From Pezicula radicicola (lineage: Eukaryota; Ascomycota; Leotiomycetes; Helotiales; Dermateaceae): DNA of 64,000 nt. The position numbers and the translations under genes were made by a program. The stretch spans positions 1,426,001 through 1,490,000 of the forward strand of contig PDUO01000004.1 of the NCBI GenBank assembly GCA_003008705.1, read 5' to 3'. The notes beneath the pieces were generated by a model. That model was not told where the DNA came from and did no database searches. It saw only the letters and a program-made list of their open reading frames with translations. This document shows positions 1-10,951 of this stretch, piece by piece; the stretch's first letter is position 1; every line of letters starts with the position of its first letter.

Positions 1-1405
1 CACTGTGATTGTGCGCCGGACTTCCGTGGTCGTAGACTTTATCAGACGCCTTGGTTGGGTCAAAGAGCTTGGCGCGCTCTCTAAGATATGCTTTAGAGAC
101 GAGCTCCTGCATGGGTATTTTGCTATGAGCTGGATCAGAAACCCACCAGCTTGCATCAGCGAAAGCAATCCGGAGAGATTCGATAAGAGCATGCAGATAC
201 TCGGCAGAATTGTGCTCTGATGCTTTAAAAACTGGAATCTTCCCAGTCTCCTCGAGAGCCTCGATTATACCGAGGGCCATAAGTGCTACGATTCCTTGGC
301 CATTTGGTGGATGTTCCCAGACTTCTACGCCATGGTCACTTTCATTGTCCCCTTGGCCAGATACTCCATCGACATAAAATCCCTTGGTTTTGTCGTATCC
401 TTGCCCTCTGAAAACATACGAGATAGGATCAACGGGCTCGCTACCGGTTTCCTGATGCTTCAACAAGTCTTCTAGCTCAAGGAATCCACCTCGACTCTTG
501 AGTACCTCAATGATTGCTTCACCAATTCGGCCAGAGTAAAATCCTTTCTTGCCTTCCTTTGCAAGGGTACGAAAGGTATTTGCAAGATCTGGGTTCTTAA
601 AGATCTCTCCGGGCTTGGGGCCGCGGCAGCCATCGGGAGCACCTGAATCTTTCTTGAGCATTTCTGCAAAATTTGGAGATGCTTCTTTTAGTCCAGCTTC
701 TCCTTTACGCCACTACGAGCAATGAGCCTTGAGTTATCAGAAGTTGGTGGTGGACTCACCATGTATGACGAAAGCTCAGAAACAGGGAATCCTTTCTCTC
801 CAAGTTCAATAGCAGGCGCCAAAATTTGCTCCATAGTCAACTTCCCACTACCAAACCTCTCAATGGTATCCACCCATCCAGCTGCTGCACCAGGTACAGT
901 AACAGCATGGGCACTTTTCAGGGGAATCTGTCCCTCGTCTCCATCTTTGATGCCTAGATCTTTCCGAATACTCTCAAGTGTGCACTTCACTCCACAGCGT
1001 CCCGAGCCATTCATAGCAGTGACATTCTTCTTCTTGGCATCGTAAAAGAGACAGAACATATCACCACCAATTCCAGTGGACATTGGCTCTGTGATATTCA
1101 AACCCGCGGCTATAAGATGTCAGGTGAGATAAGTGATTCAAGAAAACCCCCTGTTGTTGAACATACCAACTGCAACAGCTGCATCCTGTACTTTGTTAGT
1201 TTACGGCTTTCCCAAAACACGGTGGATAGGAATAGCTTACAGCTGCGTTTCCACCAGCATCCAAGATTTTGAGACCACATCTTGCGGCCAGAGGTTGTGT
1301 ACAAGCAACTATGCCTTCAGTGCTATGCACAACACTCCGTCTGCTCGGGAATGTTGTGAACTGAGGATGCACAGTAGCGAAAACGGAGTTGACATTTAAA
1401 GGCAT
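1..1405 (-). CDS. Gamma-glutamyltransferase (GGT) family protein, 3' part cut by window edge
   Basis: Exons 1405-1241, 1185-1167, 1109-760 and 712-1 splice in frame, giving about 415 residues and running off the window. GGT enzymes cleave or transfer the gamma-glutamyl group of glutathione and related peptides and self-process into two subunits. The large-subunit signature is visible: [14 protein letters not shown] across exons 1-3, then [12 protein letters not shown], then [11 protein letters not shown] and [15 protein letters not shown]. The catalytic threonine of the small subunit would lie beyond base 1, so activity cannot be judged. There is no obvious signal peptide; the start [16 protein letters not shown] leads straight into the fold, as in cytosolic fungal GGT-like proteins. 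Exon 2 is only 19 nt, and the introns are 55, 57 and 47 nt. The family call is secure; the substrate is not known. Confidence 0.9.
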
Positions 1406-1809
1406 CTTGGGAGACTTGGAAGATGCAATTTCAGAAGGAGATGAGGGGTCGCTTGAATACAGTATTATATGTAGCCTGCAACTAATTCTTGTATATACAG
1501 CAGCAGACTGCAGTGGTTGTTGAGGATATATGTAAATATGGAGAGGGGAAACGATGCTTCACCAGAGAGAAGATTTATGTCCAATGCAAACCTAATGGAA
1601 ATTGACTATCGGAGACTGATGAGATGACATGACCTCCCCCATTTGTGATGACTTTGCTTTTGGTGGGATGAAAGTTCCCGTTCCTGCGGCAGGGTTGGGC
1701 TGGGAGTGGCATTAATAATTCCCCACTATAGACACACTCAAGCAAGAGCTGCAGAACAGCGGCCGACCAGATAGATAGATGTATAGATGTATTTCCTCAC
1801 TACACGACT

Positions 1810-3147
1810 ATGTTCGGGGCTCCTTGGATTTGTCGAAGATGTCTGAATACATCATTGAGACCTACTAGGAGGCGCCTCATTCGGTATGCAAGTACTGGTA
1901 AGTTTTTGAAACCTCGACATCTTTCTCTTAATGTAAAGCTAACAGATACATATATAGCAAGCAATGGCTCCTCCTTTTCACCCGCGCTGCTCTCACGGGC
2001 GCGTTCAATGGCTCTTGAGCATGATCAATTAAGCAAAGAAACCTCCGAGAGCTTTGATGCGAAGATTGCGAAACGAATAGGGGAGCTACAGAGTGTGGTA
2101 AAAGCATTGAAGGAATGGGAAAGTACCCAGGATGCGCTCTCCGAGCTCCACGCGCTGCTCAAAGACCCAACGACAGACAAAGAACTCCGCGAGTTAGCAG
2201 TGGAGGACCTGGCTACCACTACCACCGAACTAGAGACTCTTTCGCAGAATCTGGCAACATCTCTTACCCCAAAACACCCTTTTGCGGACCTACCATGTCT
2301 GCTGGAAATACGGCCTGGAGTTGGAGGTGGAGAGGCAGCTATATTTGCGGCAGATCTACTTCGCATGTATAGGGCATACTGCGCACGTAAAAACTTCCGC
2401 GTCTCAACACTCAAATACGAAACCGCAGATGGTGAAGGCGATGCGTCTGGCAACTCTCCTCTTTCCGAAGCAATTCTTGAAATTGAGACGCAAGGTGCTT
2501 ATGGAGCCATGCGGAGTGAAGCCGGTGTACATAGAGTACAGCGGGTACCAGCAACAGAAAAACAAGGCCGAACACATACAAGTGCTGTTAGTGTGCTGAT
2601 CTTACCTAGCATTCCGGCGCCAAATAGTGAAGGTCAGGAATTGAGCGAGGCTGATCTTAGCGACCCAACCAGCGATTATTATGTTAATCCATCAGACGTA
2701 CGCACCGATGTTATGAGGGCTAGAGGAGCAGGAGGACAGCACGTTAATACCACGGATTCGGCCATCAGATTAACTCATATACCAACGAATACTGTTGTCA
2801 GCATGCAAGACTCTAGATCACAACATCAGAATAGAGCGAAGGCCTGGCAGATTCTGAGGTCAAAGTTAGCTCAGGCGCGTAGAGAAGCCAGGGATGAGGA
2901 GCAGAATAAAGTCAGAAACTCCATTGGGGCATCCAAAATGGGAAGAGGAGATAAAGTCAGGACATATAATTATGGCCAACAGAGAGTTACAGACCATCGG
3001 AGCGGTATAAGTGTACATAACTTGGATGATGTGATGGAGGGTGGAGATGAACTTGAGAAGATCATGGACAGTGTAAAGGGCTGGTTGGGCGAGAAAGATA
3101 TAGAAGGTCTCATGGCGGATGATGAAGCGACCAAAAAACCAAAATGA
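1810..3147 (+). CDS. mrf1: Mitochondrial peptide chain release factor 1
   Basis: Exons 1810-1897 and 1958-3147 give 425 residues. The protein recognises UAA and UAG stop codons on mitochondrial ribosomes and releases the peptide chain. The N-terminus is basic and hydroxylated (MFGAPWICRRCLNTSLRPTRRR), as expected of a mitochondrial presequence. The PCRF domain contains EIRPGVGGGEAAIFA, and the catalytic loop reads RGAGGQHVNTTDSAIRLTH with the universal GGQ. The C-terminal segment GDKVRTYNYGQQRVTDHR is also typical of class I factors. The single intron is 60 nt with a GCTAAC branch point. It has no in-frame stop and is a multiple of three, so retention would add 20 residues near the presequence. 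Length fits the family. Confidence 0.95.
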   Translation: MFGAPWICRRCLNTSLRPTRRRLIRYASTGKFLKPRHLSLNVKLTDTYIASNGSSFSPALLSRARSMALEHDQLSKETSESFDAKIAKRIGELQSVVKALKEWESTQDALSELHALLKDPTTDKELRELAVEDLATTTTELETLSQNLATSLTPKHPFADLPCLLEIRPGVGGGEAAIFAADLLRMYRAYCARKNFRVSTLKYETADGEGDASGNSPLSEAILEIETQGAYGAMRSEAGVHRVQRVPATEKQGRTHTSAVSVLILPSIPAPNSEGQELSEADLSDPTSDYYVNPSDVRTDVMRARGAGGQHVNTTDSAIRLTHIPTNTVVSMQDSRSQHQNRAKAWQILRSKLAQARREARDEEQNKVRNSIGASKMGRGDKVRTYNYGQQRVTDHRSGISVHNLDDVMEGGDELEKIMDSVKGWLGEKDIEGLMADDEATKKPK

Positions 3148-3461
3148 AGCTTATTATCAGCCATGATCCCTCAATTTATGCAAGGCATAGGCGGCTTAGA
3201 ATTGAAACCTCCAACGGAACTCGAACAGATTTAATCTTCGAGAATATGATAATGTCTCGATCACTAAACCTGTGTGAGTACGTCCGTCACTTAACTTAAG
3301 TAACTTACTAGACTCACTAGATCGAGGTAACTCACTCGATTTGGGAAACTCACTCTACTCTTTTGTAAATGCACCTTGCTCCCGACTAACCTCTACAACC
3401 TCAGCTCTTACTACTTACATTTTTCCATGCGAAATTGCAATGCTCTAGGGGAAATAGCGAC

Positions 3462-3587
3462 TTACTTGATTTAAGTAACTAACTTGATTTGAGTAACTTA
3501 CTTGATTTGAGTAACTTACTTGATTTGGGTAACTTACTTGATTTGAGTAACTAACTTGATTTGGGTAACCTACTTGATTTGAGTGAC
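3462..3587 (+). repeat. 18-bp minisatellite, seven units (array 1)
   Basis: Seven contiguous 18-bp units of consensus TTACTTGATTTGAGTAAC with one to three substitutions each. The unit junction AGTAACTTACT is a near-perfect palindrome. The same unit recurs in arrays 2 and 3, as scattered single copies, and inside introns of DPP5 and GH47. Confidence 0.95.
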
Positions 3588-3621
3588 TCACTTCTAGGGT
3601 GCTCACTAAATTTAGATAGCT

Positions 3622-3657
3622 CACCTAATTCAAGTATTTGGTTTAAAGCTTGTTCCT
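3622..3657 (+). repeat. Conserved tail flanking the minisatellite, copy 1
   Basis: This 36-bp segment matches 25143-25178 at 29 of 36 positions; both start CACCTAATTC and lie shortly after an 18-bp repeat array. A looser match follows the repeats near 38960-38990. The array plus tail therefore behaves as one composite repeat. Confidence 0.7.
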
Positions 3658-3761
3658 CTAAACTTAACAGACGTGTTTCTTTTCTTTTAGAAACAAGACT
3701 TCATTATAACTACTACGATTACAAATTCCATCTCGTCACGTTACATATCTTTCCTCGTTTG

Positions 3762-6574
3762 TTACTTTCCGATGTGATCCAACCCACCCGAGCACCCAAT
3801 CAGAGACAGCAAATTTCCAAAATTAGGTGTTCCAAGACCAGTGACAGGATCCCAGCCCGTGGTTGCATTCCAAGAAGCGTAAGGAACGATAGGAGTAGCG
3901 AGGCCAGAGTAGGCGTCGACACCCGTACAGCCAGTTGAGCCACCGTTGACAATATCAGTAAGACCGTTCTTGCCAATGGAGTAGAGCCAAGGGTTGAGGA
4001 ATCCGAGAGGTGGCTTGCCTTCTGAGAGACGGGCGTTGTTGAGTAAGGAGACGACGGCTGCAAAAGTTGGAGCACTCGCTGACGTTCCGCCTAAAATCAG
4101 AGTTAGTCTACTTCTTCTAGATATATTGCCGCAAACAATTACCAATTAATAGATCTTCTGATTGGTCTATTATGTGAAATCGATAGCCTTGAGCAGCGAC
4201 ATCTGGAAATCCACGTCCGGTAGCGTTGTATAAGCCGGTCCATTGATCACCGAGGATGTCGAGGTACTCAGTCACCGCGGCGTCTTGGTATGATGGGCGT
4301 GGGAATCTGTAGGTAAAGAATAAGTAATCCAAAGGGGACAAATTTGCTTTTAGAACCTGAGACGTACCTATCTGAGAAACCGCCGCTGGAGAAATAGACT
4401 GCTTGTTCTGGCTCAACCTGAGACCGTCAGCCGCTGTTGTCACAATGCCATGTTACACTGCCTTTGGAGGGACGCCTTACGTTCTTGGTACCACCTACGC
4501 TAGTCACATAGGGGCAAGCCGCTGGAAATATTGGCAAAAAGCGTGTCGTGTTCTTTCCGTCATTCGTCTGGCACGCTGAGCCCACACCGGTATCTCCCTA
4601 AAGTCTGTTAGATTTTGATGCGTGGATTGGAATTCGTGAGTCGTGCGCAAGACGCAAAACGGGATCATGTAACACTTACAGAAGAGAAAAGAATCGAAAC
4701 GCCTCTCATACCTAGCTGTCCGAACATATCGCAAACAGTCCTATAATAAGAGATTCGGAGTTAGTCTACTTGTTCTAGATATACAGGGAGTAACTCAAAC
4801 ATGATTCGAGAGTACCAAGCTATTCAAACCCAGAAGCAACGAAATTGCTCCGAGAATATAAAGACTTACCTAGAGTACGCCTCGGGGACAGACTGTTCGT
4901 CTTCACCGTAGGATGTAGTGATTGTTTGGGGAAGCTCATCATCGGGAACGTTGAGAATGTAATTCAAAAAGTCCAAATAAGGCTCGTTCTCGTTATCAGC
5001 GAGTGTAGGCTGATCCAAGTCAGGGACCAGCTCGCCGAGGCCACCAGTCGAGTAGTAGTTTATGGCCTGGTTGTAGCCAAGAGATGCAGCATATTGAATA
5101 TCCAAGTTGGCTTCGACATCATCATCGACAGTGTCGTTTTGGGTAGACAATCCACCGTTGATGAGCACGTATGAGAAGTTTTGCGATACAGCGTAAGGCG
5201 CATAGTTCGATAGGAACTCGTCTAAGGCATCATATTTAGCATACTCTTCTAAGTAACCTGCTACACCAAACAGAGACGAGACGTTTGGATTGGCTTGGTA
5301 GTCCCCGATGTTGTAGAGAGCCCTTAAACACTCTGGAGTCACCGTTGCGTTGCAAGCCGTCACGTTCAAACTAAACAAAGCTTCAGTTAGTAATCTGCTC
5401 GAAAATGGCCGAGAAGTGAAAGCAGGCACAAAACCTGTAGGAGTTCGGACCAAAACCATGCCCTGAGAACAGCCACGAAGAAGTAATAGCAGACTCAGCT
5501 TGAGTTACTCAGAGCGACAGAGTACCTCGAGTGTACTACACCACCTGATCTAAGTTCTTAAGCTAACATGACGCCAAAGAAGAAATCACCCCAATGGTTA
5601 AGAAAGTCTTCGTGATTCAACCTTAATGTGCTACCAGAAGTCGATACATTTCCTTTTGGTTCTAGAAACCGCTCGCAATGGAAAATTTATAATTCAGTTA
5701 CGTACGTTGTACCAGGAATATCTGCAGCCTTTGGGAGAGCTTGGGCGGCGGCCTTCTCCACGGAAAACAATGCAGTGCGCTGGGCCTTGACAGCTCCAAA
5801 GCGGGTGGTAGGTTGTATCATGGTAACTGTTCAAGATTGAGTTAGCATGTTTCCATATAGCCTTCTTTCGGAGCAGATGGTAGTAAAACTCAAGTGTTTT
5901 GAGATATTAGGGACTAGACGGAGTACATAAGGGTAAGCGTACCATGGGGAGACACAGATTTCGGTATTGAATAATGAAGCGTTCGGATCTTCTTCGACGC
6001 AGAGTTGGATTTCGGGGAGAAATAGAAGAATTCCGTGTCCATCATTCGCTCTGCTGTCTGTACCGAAGTCCAGAAGTTGATCCACTCGCCATCGTTTTCA
6101 ATATCTTTGTCGGTTATATTTGAGTGTTTTAACCAGCTGAGAACAGCATCCGTGGATTCTTGTCTTGGCTTCACTAATTCCTTGATCTCCTCACGCTTCA
6201 GGTGCATGCCATACTGCTGATGATCCGGGCTGGAGACGGCTAGAAGTGTTTGCTCGAATAGATCATGGTTTGGCTGCGGGAGTGCAATTCGAAGATGGAA
6301 GCGTGTCTCAGGAGTTGGTTTGCCAACCTTTTCCCTAGGATTAGAAATTCAGAGTTAGCCTACTTGTTCTAGGCATATTGGGTGTAATTCGAACACGATT
6401 TAAGAGGGGCAATGAGTCAATTGAATCTAGAAGAGAAAAATTGACTCTAAGAAAACTTGAGGCTTACCAGCCTTGGGGAATAGTTCTTAGTGATTCGAAA
6501 ACTTCGGCGCGTGAAAGAGCAGCTACTGTTCTAAGAACAGTGACCAGGCCGGTCAGGGTAACGAATGAACGCAT
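3762..6574 (-). CDS. Sedolisin (S53) secreted tripeptidyl-peptidase-like protease
   Basis: Nine exons: 6574-6468, 6334-5943, 5826-5706, 5370-4870, 4740-4680, 4597-4481, 4417-4368, 4306-4143 and 4090-3762. They encode 613 residues. Sedolisins are acid serine-carboxyl proteases that fungi secrete to take tripeptides or larger pieces off proteins. A signal peptide ([19 protein letters not shown]) is followed by a pro-domain with [17 protein letters not shown] and QPTTRFG. The catalytic Glu and Asp are in EANLDIQYA (about E293 and D297), the oxyanion Asp is in SSGDTG (about D396), and the nucleophile is Ser508 in [15 protein letters not shown] is also conserved. Introns 1, 4 and 8 are copies of the introner family described below. 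Intron 3 is unusually long (335 nt). Enzyme class is firm; cleavage preference is not predictable. Confidence 0.95.
4091..4142 (-). mobile_element. Introner-like intron, sedolisin intron 8 (short copy)
   Basis: This 52-nt GT-AG intron consists almost only of the conserved 3' core. Read on the transcript strand it has ATATATCTAGAAGAAGTAGA and then CTAACTCTGA before the AG. It looks like a copy that lost its 5' half. Confidence 0.8.
4741..4869 (-). mobile_element. Introner-like intron, sedolisin intron 4
   Basis: 129-nt GT-AG intron between the exons coding EAYSR and [10 protein letters not shown]. On the transcript strand it starts GTAAGTCTTTATATTCTCGG and carries CATGTTTGAGTTACTCCC, TCTAGAACAAGTAGACTAAC and TCCGAATCTCT before TATAG. 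It closely matches the introns at 38332-38438, 51428-51555 and 57079-57209. Confidence 0.92.
6335..6467 (-). mobile_element. Introner-like intron, sedolisin intron 1
   Basis: 133-nt GT-AG intron splitting a TGG codon just after the signal peptide. Transcript strand: starts GTAAGCCTCAAGTTTTCTTA; the 3' half has CCTAGAACAAGTAGGCTAAC then TCTGAATTTCT. It is a somewhat diverged family member. Confidence 0.88.
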
Positions 6575-7921
6575 GTCTCTATCTTGATACAGTACAATGT
6601 TAGCCCTTGTCTTTGTATGAAAACTCATGGCACACTCAATTTGAGTTACTCAAGCCATTAGAGTTACTCAAACTACCAGAATTACTCGGGAAGCTTGATG
6701 ATCAATGAAGTAACTTTTCCACGAGATAATTCACCCTCAATTATGAGAAACTCAAACTGAGGGTCTTCTGAGCCTTTGTGGAAGCGGAGTGACTTACAGA
6801 AAAAGGCCTCTCAGGGAACGGGTCGAGTAACGTCGAGTAACGTCGAGAACAGAGCTTCCAGACGACAACACAGGAAGACGAGCAACGGGGGAAGCTGGCC
6901 CAAAAAACATGGTGCAGCTCGGGCTCCGCTTTATACCATTGACCTGCCTTCACGCGCAGTGCCAACTGTGGTGTTTACTCCGTACTGGGAAGGTTGAAAA
7001 TTGGTCTTATCGTGCGTTGTGCATGCGCACCCAGGAAGCTCATGCAGTACACAGGGATAGCACCTGCGTTTTTTGATCGTCGGGGAGAAATGCAACTTCA
7101 TATTACTCGCACAAGATGACTTTAAAGGCTGGGCCAATTAGAAGAAGTCAAGAGTAGATTGAATATAGCTCGTCATTTCGACACTGCCCATACAAAAATG
7201 ATCCGGCTGAATCTTGCGTGCGACCCCATTGGACTGTTCCTGAACAGGCAGTTCTGAAGCCGAGGGTAGATTCAGGAACAGGGAGTGATCGGCGCTATCT
7301 TGATAGCAGACCGTGTTGGACAATAATACCAAGGAATTGCAACAGAGTCAGAGTCACGAAGTGTTGACAACTCGCAAGTACACTAGTATCATAGCCGTTG
7401 AAGAATTATACAAGTAATACCTGTATTTGTAGAGTATTGTTCTTATTCCACGCTGCCTTGCGTTGAAGTACCGTACCAAGCAATGGCCAAGAGACGACGA
7501 AAACAAGCACGGCGCGGTCCGTCCGCCCTATCGAACTATCAGCTATCAACTACCTATCAACTATCGACTTTATCTACCGACACTTAATCACCCGCATTTT
7601 TAAGATTGCAGTGGATTCGCAATTGCGTGTTGTAAACTTTCGATCAACCTAGAAAGTTTATCATTGCAGTCTACTTAATCACGTGTGCTTGCCTCGAGGC
7701 TTTAAACTACTGTAGAGTCTCGCGACTTGGTTGTTTCTTTGTGATATGTGATCTGTTTCTTTTAACTTCTCATGTGATGTCTGTCAATCATGCTCACCGC
7801 CGATCCAACGCCGTTGCACTCTCGCTCACCGACTCCAAGTTAAAAGCCATGCATGTCTCTCTCAGCCACCAGCCCCTTCGTGTTTATCATCAGGAATGCC
7901 TTGTTTGAATCCGACCCCGCC
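6575..7921. other. Intergenic region, no gene recognised
   Basis: Short open frames exist on both strands but none shows a recognisable domain or a spliceable continuation. About 6640-6690 has inverted copies of the 18-bp motif (GAGTTACTCAAG, GAGTTACTCAAAC). About 7526-7580 is a local tract of repeated ctatcaacta-like words. Confidence 0.6.
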
Positions 7922-8549
7922 TTAAGCCTCAATATATGGAAATCTCTCCTTCAAGAAATTCTTCGAGAAGCGCATGGCTTGCTCATATGCATTCTTGAAT
8001 CCATCTCGACCTCCATAGTAAGGATCTTCAATCTCTTCTTGCGAAGGACGTCCTTGCGAATTAGTGGCTCCTGAAAAATGCCCGAACAACATGATCCGGG
8101 ACCTGCCACCAAACCGCTGTTGCATGTCAATGAGATCTCTTAGATTATCCATGTCCATAGCGAAGATGTAGTCGAACTTCTGGAAATCAGATTCCTTGAT
8201 CTTGAGGATGTTAGCAATCTGAGTCTGTAATTTATGGATGGACAACTTGCTCTGCGAGCAGCATGAGTATAATCTTTGATGCCATTGGCTTCCAATGTCG
8301 CCATTGTCCTATAATCGGGGTCTGCCTTTATATGGTAACCACCTAATAATTCAACACGTTAGGTATAGACCTTAATGTATCATTGAAGGGTACTACAGGA
8401 ATATTACCAGTGCCACAACTGTCCACTTCTTTTATGTGTGCTTGATAAGGCGGCTTGGAGGTGAGAGACCGAAAAACACCTTCCGCCATTGTAGAACGGC
8501 AGATGTTGCCAAGGCAAACAAATAGGACGGAGACCGAGTCTGAAGCCAT
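7922..8549 (-). CDS. ltp1: Low-molecular-weight protein tyrosine phosphatase
   Basis: Exons 8549-8408, 8342-8251 and 8200-7922 give 170 residues. LMW-PTPs dephosphorylate phosphotyrosine, and some small phosphates, in the cytosol. The P-loop is VLFVCLGNICRSTMAEG, with nucleophile Cys12 and Arg18 in a CX5R motif. The general-acid Asp is about D137 in IEDPYYGG. FDYIFAMDMDNLRDL is the usual core strand and helix. Intron 1 is an ordinary 65-nt GT-AG intron. Intron 2 (8201-8250) is a GC-AG intron: the junction reads AGA|GCAAGT and ends CTCAAG, with a TGCTAAC branch point. Only this splice joins THAARR to IKESDF in frame. Length and motifs match the family; the in vivo substrate is unknown. Confidence 0.93.
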
Positions 8550-10951
8550 ATTGTGCTGCGAAGAGTGGTGCAGGAGACGAAGGAAACTGTTGTTGATGCT
8601 GTTGAAGAAATCCGCCGCAATGGGAAACACCTGGCGAGAATAGATTGTTCACTAGGGTTGTCTGGTTTAGCTTGCCGAGAAACAGCGCTCAACAGCTTCT
8701 CCTGCTTCAGATCATGAAATTCGCTCCTTCTTTCAAGGAAACGCTATTCCTCAGTAATCGTGAGAAAGGTACCAGAAAGGAACAAGTCAAGAGACCTAAA
8801 GTAGGAAACCAAATGTCGAAGCTATAATAAAAATAATCATGTGATTCTAACTTCATTATCATCACAGCAGCTATTCAGAGATCCAGATTCCTGTAATAAT
8901 TAGGTCTCTCCTCCGGCTTCTTGCCTCTTCAGAGGAAAACATATACAGCATTAGTTTCCTGTATGCTTCACTTTCAGTTATTGTTTCTCATAATATTTTG
9001 ACGCCCATTTTTTAGTTACAAAATTGTGAAAGTTTTCCGCCTTGCGACGATCATTCACAGGTTAGATCGTATGCTACTCTCCCCCCCCCTAAATAAACCC
9101 TATACGGTGGGGGCGTACAAGGGAGAAGACAGGGGCGTCTAGCAAGTAAAATCTACTGATTTCATGGCCTGGCAGGCCTCTCGAAGTTTCTACGTAGGCC
9201 CTGGCCTTTACAACAGACCAGATTTTGGCCTGTGCAACAAGGCAAACAGGGCTTCCCACCACTCAGAGAAGGGCCTTCCTACTTGTAGCGGGGCGGAGCC
9301 GCTGAATAGGGTTTATTTAGGGGGGGGAGAGTATGGAGGGCTGAGTAGGTTCAGGCAGTGCCAGTAAGCGACCATGGCTTCTAAATAAGCTCGCTGACTT
9401 CTAAGTCGATGATTGGGTCAGAATTTAGTTTTCACGGTGCGGAAGACGCTGTACCAAAACTGACACTAGAATGTAGACTGCTGTAACTACAGCGATTCTT
9501 AGCCTTGTGAGGAGGATAACTAGTAGTCGCTAGTTCTTGAGCTATGTATCAGAACAACTCTAAGAGTTTTATACCCGACGCGATACTTTCTTCCCCTCAT
9601 CTTCTTACTTTTACAGTATTGTAGGTGTTCGGTGATAGTGGCAATGCTACCTAGTTAGCGGTGGTGGTGGTGGTTGTGGTGAGGAATAGGTCAGTGAGAT
9701 ACTCGTAGGTACTTTAAATATCTAAGTCAAATGACTTCTTACAGAGACTCTGTACGGGCTGAGTACGGGGTACCTATTAATGCTGTTGGTAATACCGGTA
9801 TGATGACGAAAGGCGAGATTTTTGCACAATAGTATGAGGCGTAAGCGTTGGATTGAGGTCATAGGTCCTGTACGAAAGTGCTGTCAAGGATTCAAGTCGT
9901 CGTGTCGTGGTGCTATGACGCTCTTTCGCCATAACAAGCGCACGTATTGTTCGTGAGAAGTCGCCTCGATATCGTGAATTCGGCATTGAACAAAGAGACA
10001 CAGCCTCGTCGAAGAGGATGCGAGCAGTGGATGATTGGAGGGTTTTAGAGTGTGGCTTGCGTGAACCCTGCGACTCATCTATTTTGGTCCACCAGGTCGC
10101 TACAGGAACAGCCAGCCTGCTTGGTTGAGCTGAACATTCACGAGCAGCAAAAGCAGCAGAACACTTGACCGTCCTGCAGAGCACCTCAACTCCGCTGTTT
10201 CTCTTTGCTCTACGAACGAAACAGCTTCGCATTCTACACAAAGTTACCCTACAACAGCGCGATCGCCTTTATCCCTAGAAGCTTGGCCAGCAATCTCCAA
10301 TATTCATCTAATCGCCTCCCCTGCCATCTCGTCTGTTTGGATAAATTCCTGGAGCTTATAATCTTATTGCGCGTTTCACACCCTGAATTTGTCTTGGTCC
10401 GCGACCTGAAACGCAACATCCCTGGACACTGAGCATCATCAACAGAATCGAGTCCTACTCTTTCATAACGACCACCACGAAGGCAATCAAAATTCTAAAA
10501 GAAAGGGGCCATCAACGCATTTTGCGCCTGAAAGCATTCCTCCGCCGCCCCATCCAAGAACGCACTCCCTCCAACCACCGCTGGGAAGAGATACAGACCC
10601 CACCATGTCATATAATCGCCTAGGTATGTGCTCCAACTCATGTCCGGAGCTTGTCCACGCTTCTGCTCTTCCTCTCCGCGTTGTAAAAGTGCTTGGTCTG
10701 CTGCGCACCTCTTTTTCGAGACCTTGACGCTCTGCTCAGCCTTCACGCTGGTTCGAAAAGAAAAGTCTATCTGGCTGCGCATGTTTCCTTGATGGAACAT
10801 TAGTCTCGTCACTCTACTTCCTGCATAGTACAGGGCTATCATATCTTCTTTACTCCGCAAGCCGTTACGACCTTGAGCTTCTAAGCAGTCTTCTAACCCC
10901 CTCTGCTCTATAGACCATCCTGGCCAAGGCCACCAAGACGAATATTACAGT
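8550..10951. other. Long intergenic region, no convincing gene
   Basis: I found no coding segment with a recognisable domain. It holds the inverted-repeat element at 9075-9333 and a GGTGGT run near 9660. The last part, up to 10951, is presumably promoter and 5' leader of the chitin synthase gene. Confidence 0.6.
9075..9333. mobile_element. MITE-like element with 28-29-bp terminal inverted repeats
   Basis: The left end (9075-9103) and the reverse complement of the right end (9306-9333) match over the whole arm. Both read TACTCT, a run of 8-9 C, then TAAATAAACCCTAT, and differ only by one C in the run. The element is 259 bp, has no coding capacity and is relatively GC-rich. The outermost TA on both sides could be a TA target-site duplication, as in Tc1/mariner-derived MITEs; this is inferred. 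Confidence 0.8.

Larger units (their letters stand above)
3148..3761. other. Intergenic region with degenerate 18-bp repeats
   Basis: No gene seen. Between the convergent mrf1 and sedolisin genes, the stretch holds scattered copies of the TTACTTGATTTGAGTAAC-type motif (about 3275-3360) followed by an ordered array at 3462-3587 and a conserved tail at 3622-3657, listed separately. Confidence 0.8.
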
